Positions 50,201-62,200 of a stretch of 64,000 nucleotides of DNA are shown piece after piece. Every line of letters begins with the position of its first letter. Position 1 is the stretch's first letter. The DNA is taken from assembly GCA_013397845.1 (NCBI GenBank), contig VZTG01007438.1, forward strand, positions 598,909-662,908, given 5' to 3'. The position numbers were made by a program, and so were the translations under genes. The DNA is from Melanocharis versteri. Taxonomy: Eukaryota > Chordata > Aves > Passeriformes > Melanocharitidae. The notes beneath the pieces are model-generated. The model was not told the DNA's origin. It worked only from the letters and a program-made list of their open reading frames with translations, and made no database searches.

Positions 50201-53200
50201 AGGAAAATCGTGGGCACTGACAGGGTGGTCACTGTGCTTCAGGAAGGATGGGGCTACAGCTGCAGCATCAGTGGGGCTTCTACCAGCTGCAGGTGTGGGC
50301 TGAGAGCAAGGAGCAGGTGGCCAGCAGCCCCATCTGCATCATGGCATCACCAGGGGGTTTGGCGACCTCCTCTCCCCTCACCTCTGGGTCCTGCATATGA
50401 GTATTCACTGCAGTTAGTTGCTGCCAAACTCTAGGCAAGGAGATGAAGGGATTTTTCTCTTTCCCTTCACTCAGTGAATTATCAAAGCCAACTGCTTGCA
50501 AACTTTTGGCTGCAGGCATTCAACATCCAAGATGGGCAATTTGCTTCCGAAGGTGCACGATGCCCACCTGGCCAATAACAAATTTATAGTCTAATCTGTC
50601 CTGATGGGACTTGTCACTTTTTAATTTGCTCATTAAACAGGTGCTGAAACAATGCAATAGTGAAACAAGCTGTAAAGCAAATAGTACTAGAAATAGTCAA
50701 CATCATTTTGGATTTTCACACATCTCAGACATCTAACTGAGCACCTGTCCTTGTCTTTCAGCCCTGATGACTCCTGAAAGTGCCAGGCCCATGTCAGTCG
50801 TGCACCAGGACAGCCAGCACCTGCTGGAAGGCAGCAATGCCCATACTCACAGACCCACCTGCGGCTCGTAGCGGATCAGAACATCATACTCCATGGAGTA
50901 GGGGATGTTGTCAATGTGGAATTCCAGGTACGCCCCCTCAGGGACCCTCACAAACCCTATGCCTGTCCATGACGGTGTGCGGTCTGGTGTGTACTGGCGC
51001 TCTATTATGTTCACTCCCTACAAAACAGGGAACAGGTATTTCAATACTGATCCATTAAATCTGCAAGCCCCAAGGGGGTACATGAAGTGCGGGGTTCTGC
51101 TGATGGATGACTTCTGGATTGCAGTATCCACTGTTTGCATCCCAGACAACACAGATTCTCTTTCAAATCCATACGTGTGCACACCACTGCCCTTTCACTT
51201 AACAACATAACAAATGCAAGAGAGATAAAGCAAAACAAGACTGCACAACTCTTCATTTATTTCTCTGCTATGGTGCAGAATTAAATTTAAAAACTTGCTG
51301 TGAGTAACTAATTCACCAGCTATGACATCTCATTCACCATACAGATTTCCACATCGTACTTGTTGCAGTAGGATCTACTGCAGTGACACATCACTGCTCC
51401 ATTAACCACCCAAGCCTGAGTGCTAATTGCTTCCTGACTACACCAGGCTGTTTCAAACCAAACCACTGCTCAAAATAAGATTTGAAAAGCAGATAATGGC
51501 TTTAATGAGCAGGATGTCGCTAAAGAACAGAGATCCTAATCATCGATAGATATTTCATAGCTAAATCAACACATGGTCACCTTTTTCAGTCTGAGGTGTC
51601 AGGCTTTTATCTATTTTTTATATAAAGCAAATAAGAGGAAAAACTAACAGAAAATAAAAACATGGTGCTCAAATTTCCTGTTTCAAATGTATCTGTATCC
51701 ACAAATAGTTCTCTCCATGGAACAACATCCTGTGCATTCGTAAGGAAGCTGCTTCAGTAGAAAGGCATTAAATGCAAGGAAATGTCTACATATATACATA
51801 TCACTTCAGGATGTCCCCTCATGTATTCTCACACCCTTTGAATAGAGCCTGGCTCTAAGTCATTACCCTTTGGCTTTGCACAAAGATCAGAGCTCCCCAG
51901 AAAGGATGGCAGGCAGGACGCGAGCAAGGGTGCGCAGCTGTGAGGAGCACAGGGGCTTGGCACTGCCTGTCAACCCCTGGAACTCTGTGCCACTGCATTT
52001 TGTCTTGTGCTGGGCCCCTACCTGGCAATTCAGTTTCATTCTATCATCAGATTTGTGAGAAAGCTTTTCAATATTGGTGTTTTTTAACACCGTTTGTTCT
52101 GAAGGTTTCAAAAAGCAAACCACCAGCACATCCCCTTGCTCTGCTTGGCAAGGTGGGTTTTGTGCTTGGCTCCTCCATCCCTGAGCCTCGGAAGGGCCTT
52201 GGGTACCACCTCTCCAGTTGGGCAGACACGAATGCACCAAAAACCCCGTGCCAGCTCATGTGCCCTCTGCTATGGTACAACCTCCGCTCTGTGCCATCTT
52301 CCCTTTCTGCAGTTATCTGAGAGCAAAAATCCTCCGCCTTGGCTGAAACTGCAAAGTGGCTGCATTTTGCTCAAAGTAAATAAATTAGGGCACCAAGTGT
52401 CCCAGTTGTAGGCAGACAAGGATCTGCTGCATTAGAAAAAACCATTATTTCCATCTCCCTGACTCCTTGCTGGAGGCAAAAGTGATTGATACAATCACTT
52501 AACTGCTGTTAATGAATTCAAAGCAAGGCTGTGTAATGGCCAACAGAAAGAGCCAGAGATGCTGTTGTACCACGCCAGCAGGCAAAACAAGCTAGAGGCA
52601 ACCTCACAAAAACAGTTTTTTGCACAATCAACAACGGTTTTAGTCATTAATAAAAGAAATGTTACTGATGTACAGAAACTATAAAAGCTGTGGCAATGTG
52701 CATAAATGTGCACTTTGTTCACTTCCAGTGAAGTGGCACTGAAGAGAAGAGCCAGTGTCTGTGTCCCACCTCTCTTGAGATAAGAGGAGAAGTGGATGTG
52801 GTAGGTACACATGCAGTGGGGTACAGAGAGGGGTGGTGACAGAAAACTAACTGTGGTCATGATCAAAAAAACAGGTTTATAAAGAAAAATTGCAATTCCT
52901 CCCCCCTCAATTACTCCATTATTTATTGATACTAAGATTGAAAAGCTACAGGTTAATGGTTTTCTGATACATTCCAGTTTTGTGTTTTCCATGTTTTAAT
53001 TACAAAACACACAGGGTATAAAAGACACTTCCAAGAGCCAATTGGTGAAACAACTTTCCCACACCTCTCCAGACACTCCAGACCACGAAAACAGCTACTC
53101 ACAGGACCCAAGCTGGCTTCCTCTGCCTCGTAGATGTAATGATCAAGTGAAATGAAGTAATAGCCAGGCTCCACCTGGTTGCACTGACGTCCAAACATGT

Positions 53201-56200
53201 GCGGCCGGCATTCACATTGGCCAGATTCACTTGAGCAGCTAAAACAGAAGAGCAATGAATTTACAACAGATCTTGGCTATGCTGAGACAGTGTTAGAGCT
53301 ATCTTCCACTTTGACATTTTAAATGACACAGGAGGAGAAGCACTTCTGAACACAGCAGACAGGAGATGCTCTTGGGCTCTGCAGCTGGGCCATCTGCACT
53401 ACTAAAATGGGAGCACAGTCCCAGGTACAGACTTGGCTCAACCCAACTATCACTCTCCAAAACAACATCTAGGCTCCGGCTGGAAGCAAGCATGGACCAG
53501 GGACCATTTCCAGTAGGCAGTTTGCAAGTAGTTTCCTCTGTTTGGAAGGCAAGAGAATTTCATGCTATGGATGCAGCGGTTCCCTGGGAGACAGGAGATC
53601 TGGGATCTTCACTTGCTACCAGACATAGCCAAGAGGCACATCTGCCCTGCAAGCCGAGGGCAGCCTTTGGCTCCAAGCTTGCAAGCCACACAGGCAGCAT
53701 ATCTGATTGTATGGTCTCAGGCAGAGCAAGAACATGCATGACCCTACGTGCCCTGGGATGATGAGCTGCTCTCACTTGCTGCAAAGAATCCAGACAGGTC
53801 ACCATCAGCACCTACACATGGGGGAAAACCATCCCTGGCTGCTTTAGAGCAGGACAGGCACAACCAGTGACATGGGGCAGTCAGGGCCATCACCAGAAGG
53901 TCTGTCCAGGGTGACACACAGATCTCCCCTTCTTTCATAATGAGCCATTTTCTTTATTCAGTACAGCTCTATCCCCAAACTGCCTTTGGCTGTTTCATTG
54001 TCCCCAGAGTGTCTGCCCTGCATCATGAAGAACCCTTGAGCACACTGCAATTTTGCACACACCCAATCACACTTTTTCAAAGGAAGGTTGTTTGGTCCAC
54101 CAAAATACACCTCTTTCTTCATATTTGAGTGGGATTTAGAAACATTTTCTAAAGGTAAATGCCTCTGGTTTCCATGAACAATCTCCAGGCTCCTCAAGCC
54201 TCCAGACAAAGAGTAATTTTTAACTTAAACTATTTTTGAAGTTGCAGAGATTCACTTAAATGTTCACTTTGAGATGCCAGAAGTGCCTTAGCTGTCCCAG
54301 AAGAGGAGCTGGGAAGTTTCCCCTCCGGGCAGGCAATAACTCCACTACCTGGTTTACACCACAGGGATGAATTTTGGGCGAGGCACAGCATCCCACACCC
54401 TGAGTGGGAGCCAGAAGGCAGCAATTCAGCAGCTGAGGAGAGGAGCCCCGAGGAGGGCAGAGCTCCCCCCTTCCTGATGACGTGAGAGAGTGAAGTCAGG
54501 AGCCAGAGCTGGGCTTTGCGGCTCTCCTGCGGTCGGAGGAAAGCACAGCTGCTGCCTGCCTGTGCCAGGATGCTGCACGTCCCCTCCCCACATGGTTTTG
54601 CAATCACCAAGCTCAGTGCATGGGAAACAGGCTGGGCCATGGCTGGGCTGTTACCCCAAAGCCCTGGAAGCAGCTGTGCTGGGGGAGCTGTTATGAGCTG
54701 TGTGGTGTAACCCATCTGTGCGCAGGGAGCGAGCACGGGGGAGTAAATAATCCCTAACATCCACACTGCTGTCTGCCAAGGGCTAATAATTCACTCAGGA
54801 GCAGACAGGAGAGACGGCCCGTGGGACGTTCCCACGGCAATCCCTGATGCAGATGGGTGTCCGTAGGCTCTGACGACCTATGGGAGTCACACCAAGACAA
54901 GTCCCACACTCCCCCAGTGTGGTCCCATGGGCTCCAGTGGGAAACAGTTCACTGACCCCCTTGGGAAACTTCTGTGGCTTTAGACAAAAGCATGACATTT
55001 CAAAGGGTTTGTGGAAGGAAGGGGAGAGGGGGAAAAGAAAAAAAAAAGCAAAAGAACATGCTGAAGTTGCCAAGCCAGGCGTCAGACACATACCTAGCAC
55101 ACAAAGAACTGCTCTGGTCAGAGGAGCAATCTGGCTACCCAGCACCCCACTGACAGGGCATCTAAGCCACAACTTGCCATGCTAATACAGATGGATGCAT
55201 ATTCAAAACCTACAATTTTCTCTAAAAAACGTCCATCTCCCCAGTGGGCACTTCCAGGTCCACATCCCACCCCATGCAGCACCACTGGGGCAACAGAGCA
55301 GTACTGTGCAGCTAGCGTGCTTCCCCCAGCACCAGTGGGCAGACAGACTGGCCAAAGGGCACTTTGGGAGCAAAGCAAGACCAGCCTGTCCAGGTCACTG
55401 CCTGATTCCTGCTTTCATCCTGTAGGAGCAAAGCTTTGACATGGACCATACCCCGGGTTATGGCCAAGGCAGAGCTTAATCCACATCTGGCTCCTACCTT
55501 GGCTGACAAAAGCAGAGCTACACTAAAAGCAGTTTTACATGTTCACTTGCACCAGTGGCACAAGCAGACGTTGCTCAGCACAGAAAAGACATGGATGCCT
55601 CTGTCACCCTCGCTGCAATCAAGACCTACCACCTTCTGAAGCAGAAAGATGGATATCGAACATCCTTCCCCAGAGCACATCGAGCCCTGGATGTTGTGGT
55701 TGCAACAAGTGAAACTGGGTGAAGGATCACAGGAGAGTAACTGGGCTGAGACTCACTTGTTGTTGAGCGCTCCTCCCTGGTCGCAGTCACACGGCCGACA
55801 CCCATCCATGTCATTGCTCAGGCCCCAGTGCTCAGGCTGCAGGAGAAAACATCACCAGCACTGTAACCCGGTGCAGACTCAGTTCCATCTAACCCAAAGG
55901 CATATTTTTAAATACTCAGCATAAGCAATCCCAGACTGCCCCACAATCCATGAATCCTGCTCCCCTGGTTGTGGGTCTACCCCCACAAGCACCAATACCA
56001 CATCCCTACCTGCTCTCCTCCCACCCTGTTGACCATTTCAAGGGCAAGAGAGCCACACATGGGGCAGTGGGTATTTGTTGGGCACTGCTCTTTGCAGGGC
56101 TGCTACTCTGCAACTTGCTTGCTGGATAGACAGACAGACAGACTGACTTGTTTGGTTTTTCCATGCAGTTCACTGCTAGATAAGAGTTTCTCAGTGTTTG

Positions 56201-59200
56201 TACAAACACATCCAGTTATCTGACAGTGTTTCTATAACACTCCAGCATGCATAAACACTACATGGAAATGTATGTGTATGAAATAATCCCTGCCTAAAAT
56301 AATGGCCTGTTTAGAAGCAATTTTTTTGGTTACACTGTTTCCCTGACCATTTCGTCTTTCACCCCAGCAAGGACTTCAGCAGAACTGCCCTAGATCCCTC
56401 ATTTTCACAGAGCAACCACAGGTATCCTAATGTCTCACTCCTTACGGCCCCAGGAATTAGACTCGATGCTCCTGTCTGCCTCGACATGCATCCCAGCTCC
56501 CCAGAACACAGCACACTTCATGGCTCCTGACATCCCAAGGTGCCCTCGCCAGCCTGAATGCCAGGCATGGGCTAGTAGGCAGTCAGAGACAGTGGCCAGC
56601 ACCTTGCTCCATGCTTCCCACACTTCAGCCTCCCTCACACCAGTGACCCCCAATTTATTTTACAGTGAACTACTTGCCAGACATTGATTGCACTGCTTTC
56701 CTGTCACCAGACGCTTACAATAGCAGTTTCCTGTCTCTGAATCACAAGGATTCCCCCCGGGGTGGGTACCCAGAGGATTACACGCACAAGCTAGATTGGG
56801 AAATACAAATAGGCAGGTCAAAAGCAGGACTGGACTTATATTACAGACAGTGTTCAACTTAAATACATACCTTAAAGTTTCCCCTGAATTCCCCATGACA
56901 GAAGTTAATTTCACTCTTTGCCCACTACCCATCCCAGTAAAATTTCCCTGGCTTAGAGACTTATAATTGAAAAGAAATGAGGACGATTACGCTATTTCCG
57001 CTGAATACCCTAGAAGGATCAGATGGCAAACTGCATTTTATGGGCTGGTGGACTCCAAGCTACAGCAAATCTACAGTGATGTTTTTTCTTTAGCCAAAAC
57101 ATGAAAAAAAGGAAAAAAACATCCATCCCATAAACCAACTCCTCCCAGCACTAACAGCTCCTCAAAGAGCTTTTGATCACACATAAAGGAACATATGTTT
57201 TTACTCACGCTGACAGCCCGCTGGGTCATCGGCACTCAGGCCATAGAAACCTTCCTTGCAGAGGTCACAACGCTCCCCCTCAACAAATAATTTACAACGG
57301 CACTGTCCAGCAATGAGGCCGGTGGAGAAATCAGTGTAGCGGTCGCAGATGCCACCATTTTGGGAGCCAGCTGGGTCACAGTCGCAAGCTAAGAAGGAGG
57401 CATCGCACGTGTTTCATTAGCTGCTACAAAATCAAAGGCCAGGTCTCACACTGAATTATTGAAACTCAGCTGCTGTGTAGAAAGACTGTCACTCCTGCAA
57501 GTATTAGACATGATGCAGGTTGGACACACAAGGACCAGGTAAATTTCCAGATTCTCAAAGAGAAAACAAAACCCAGCCAGGCTCACTCAAGACCTCCAAG
57601 ACAACCACCTTTCCTCAGGGATCCCAAGGCCGTTCCCACCCTGCGGAGTGGGGCTGCACTTACGCTCACAGACATCGGGGTCCCGCAGATCTCTCTCCGG
57701 GTGCTGGAAGTAGAAAGGTTTGCACTGCTCGCAGTTGCGTCCCATGGTGTTGTGCTGGCACTCGTCGCACACTCCCCCGCTGGTGTTCCCTGTCGTCATG
57801 TACACAGCCATGTCGAAGTGGCACTGGCTGGAGTGGCCATTGCAGTTGCACTCTGTGACAAAGACAGAAAGCAAAGTAAGAGTCCCGGGGGAAGCGCCAC
57901 CCCGCAGAAAAAACACACCGGCGTCAACAAAAGAACATGAGGGATTTTACACACAAGCCCAAGTAACAGCATGTAACGTTCGTGGCACCCAGTTCTGCAT
58001 TTTACTCCAACTCACTTTTGCATGCGTTACTATTGCGACCTTCAGCAGGGCGCCAGGGTAAGTCATGGTAGAAATCCAAACACTGCTCACAGTTTAATCC
58101 TTTGGTATTATGTCTGCACATGCAGTGACCATGAACCTGCAATTGAAAAAAAAGAGAAAAAAAAAAAGAATAAAAAAAACCCGAGTTGGTTATAAAAGAA
58201 AAAGGGAAAAACCCCAAACCACACTACAATTAATGCAAAATAAAGCTAGTACATAATGGATATATACTTTTGGAGACTTTAATCCATGTAACTGCATTTA
58301 GAAAGGCATAAAAGGCCATAGGAATATCCTTCACCTGCCCAACTGTCCTCAGACAAATTCGTCCTTCTTTCCTTATCAGAAGTAGTACCTGAATAAATGC
58401 TTTCAGAAATAAACAAGGAGAGCACAGTTCCACCTGAATAATCACAAAAGCCTCTTGGAACTAAAAGTTAGCTGTTTATTAGCTGTTAATTAGCTATTAA
58501 CATGCATCTACTTATATCAGCAGGTCACCAGCCCGGTGCCCTCTTTCCAGCCCTGCCTTGGTTCTCAAAGCAAAGATAACAGTTTGGATGGGGTTTATCC
58601 ACCAGCCCCAGGCTTTGCCTTCCGTGTGTACAGAACAAGCACCAAGCAGACCAACACTGGTTGTGTGACAGCTGCTGCCACAGACCACGGGCCCTACCAG
58701 CACTGTAGCCACGATGTTAAAGGCAAAGCTCGGGTGGAGACACGAACCCAAACACAGGGCAATGGAGCATGCCCGGCTCGACAGCATCCTGCAGCCCTGG
58801 ACAACCCACACAACCGTCCCACATGCTTCCACATCTCCAACCAGTTAATAACTCACCCATTAACAGGGTGCTATTACTGCTTGTCAGGCAAAAATCATGG
58901 GGAAAAGCACACCCTCGAAGCAATGTGGCACTTTTGCAGCAGCATACCATGGAGGCAATCAGGGTTTTCCTTCAGGGCCTGTGCTTATTAGGGCTACAAC
59001 CTCCACCTCGCAGCTGGTAACAACTGATACAAACACAGGTTATGTTTAATTCACAGGTGTTTCAGGCTTTGATGCCTCTATTCCACTTCAATTTTAAGGT
59101 AACCAAGTCAACTCATACATTGGTCTCTGACCTAATAAGGTTACACTCCCTTTCTTCATTCCTACCTTTCAATTTCATCAGCTCCTTAACATAATTAGAA

Positions 59201-62200
59201 AAGGCATGTTAAAACAATTATCACCTAATCTGAGATCTGTGTTTGATTAACGTCAATAATGACAGATGCGTTTGCCAAGGAGGAATAATAATAACAGTTC
59301 TGTTGTTTGAAAATCAAGCATGCAGAGGTGACGGACAGAGTGTCATCTTTACATTTGTGTTCAGATCACTTAAAAGAGGCACAGACAAGAGGAGCTTTAT
59401 GCAGAAAAGTGTGAATATTTACCATTCCTTCCACCTCCTCATCCAAGCCCTCCACCGGCGCACACTCACTGGCGTGTCCATAGCAGAAGCAGTTCCCACG
59501 AACCACCATGTCGTAGATGGCATAGTAGTATTTCTCTCGGATCTCCATCCTGGAGTCCAAGAGGTTATCTCCCAGAGTGTGCAGCTTGACAAATTTGACT
59601 CTCAGATTTGTGATCTTTAATAGGTCTGCAGGGGACACACAAAAAAAACCCCTAACCAGCACGCCCGTTTTGCAATTATTTACCAGATATTACATTAATG
59701 GGAGGAAGCCAGGAGTGACTTCCTAAGCATGCTTCCTATGGGCAGATTAGATCAGATTTATTTCAGCACTTACACATCACTTCATACTCCCCAAATTAAA
59801 AAAAAAAGAAATTACATTATTTTACTACAGGTTGATAACTGCATAAGTAAGTTTAAGCATAATTAAAAATACTGGTCTATTTTATTATACACATGCACAG
59901 ACACATACACAAACTTTAAAGGCAAGCAGAAAAGCACCACCTAAAAGACACTGGGTCTTTGGGGTTTTAAAATATAAGATGGGCAAGGACTTGATATTAA
60001 GAAACTGCTGCCAAGTGGACCAGGAGCCTTAAGAGTTATGAGACTTTCAGAAAAAGTCTTAGTTGGAAACAAAGACAAATAATTCTTCTTTTGTACACGC
60101 CCAATTTCCTAGCAAATATAATTAGTTACATTTTGTGGAAAAAAGCAACACCCCATCACTGACCAAATACAAAGTAGTTCTTGAGGGATAATCCATGGGA
60201 ATACAATATCGCAGTAATTAATACCATCTACATGTTTACTTTGATATTGTAAATCCTGTGTAATTTCTTATAGCTTTGAACTGGCTTGAAAAAGCACTTC
60301 AAAACCCATGGAAGCAGCTTCTCCTTTAAAATGTTGAGTAAAGAAAAAAACCAACATTAAATTCATAGCAACCAGCAGACACTCCTCTACTTCACATATT
60401 TCCTTTTGCTCCAGGTAGCTTTACACTGAGGGACACGAACCCAGCCTGAGAATGCATATTAAATCAGAGGTCAGCTTAAGGCCAAGCACCGCAGTTCCCT
60501 CAGGCCAAATGCCCCACAAGGCTTCTCTTTAAACCACGCTGAGCAACAGAGCTCTCCACCTCTGCAGTCATGGACTGCCATGACCATACAGGAACACTAC
60601 AGCAAGTTGTGCTTTATGACCACATCTGTGTGGCCGAGCCATGCAGTGCTACCACGGCCAATTGTTCCAAAGTCACAATTCTGTTCTGAAAAATAAAACA
60701 CGACCCCATTGATTTTAGCTAGAAATGCACAATGAAATAAGTACCTTTGTAGCTCTGTTTATTTGCTTTCTGAATACTGTACTATTACAGGATCACATTC
60801 CAAGGTTTCTCTTGGCAACTGCATGTATTTTGGGGAAAGGGGGTCTTTAATGAAAATAAATCCCTGATCAATTAAGAAAAGGACCAACTCAAATGAAGTG
60901 TGTAAGAGCAATCCCTTGAGTTCACAACACTGATCCTTATTTCCCAGCACATCAATTTGTGAGTCAGGAAAAGGAGCCATACACAAAGGTATTCATACGA
61001 CTTCAAAACTGCTATTGGGACTCACGCATGACTTTTTTTGTGGATTACTGGTTTTTGCAAGCATGTAAGTACTGAAATGCTCTCAAATCAGCCTGAAAGG
61101 TAACTGCATACATACTCTGAATCCTTGGACTGTATGGATCTTCAATTCGAAAAGCAGGATCTAAAACACGATATATTACCTGGAGGAAAAATCAAACAAT
61201 GAAAGATTCAGCTTCAAAAATAAGAGAATCTGAATTTGTAAGAAAAAAGTCTACACAATAAACATATTGGAAAAAAATGTCTCTGACCTCTCCCTCTGTT
61301 GAAGGTTCGATGTCAGAGTATCGGGAATCACATATTATATCGTCCACTTTCTTCATGGGTCCAGTTGAAATCCCAGGAAATGAGCTCTCACAGTCATATG
61401 CAAAATACCTGTAAACTTGCCAAGTCTGTCCAAAGTCAGACGATCTTTCAATCAACATCGCAGCAGGACGGAATGTCTAATAGTAGGAAAAACAAGAGAT
61501 TTCATTTGGTTAATTATTACTTGCGTTTACATTGAGTCTTACTATTGTGAGCAATCCACATGTCTGGATTTTAATCTCTCTCCCTGCATCAACTATTTCC
61601 AATACGTGGAAATATTGGAAATACTTTGATGATATTCCACTTTCTTCTCAGAGGCAGATACAAGAAATAACACACATCAAACCATAGACTACCCATCTTC
61701 AAAAGATGGCACTCAGTGGCCAAGTGCTTAAACACACTTAGTATAAACAAGAAAACTTGTAAGTTTTTTTGATTCCAAACCCTTTCTGAAAAGTGGGGGT
61801 TAAAGTAGGGCTTTACAGAGACAAAAGGATTTTTTCCCATTGCTTGTGGAAAGCAGCAGAGCCTTCTTCCTTACTGTACCTCTTTGCCTGGTCTTTTACA
61901 AAGGACCTAATGGGCCTCCTCTCCCACTGCAGGGACCAGGATGCCACGGCCAGTGGTTCCCATCCAGCTCTGACGCCCAGAAGTTACTGCTGAGCAGGTA
62001 CCTCTGATGCTCAGAGAAGCCCCAGCATTTTCTACCAGCTGTTCTCTGTGCTGCCTTAAGAAAACCTTCTTTAAGGAGATTGAGAGGCTCAGCTTCATCC
62101 ACTCATGCTGCATTTGACTCCCCCAGTCACCAGTGACCCTCCTCCAGCTGGCCTTGCCCAGACTCTGGCAGGCTGCATTTGCTTCACACAAACCAGTGTC

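Noticed and set aside
56430..56500. CR1-like words ('ggaattagactcgatgctcc') in LAMB1 intron 12
   Set aside because: The resemblance is too short, without flanking CR1 blocks or a tail. I cannot separate it from chance.
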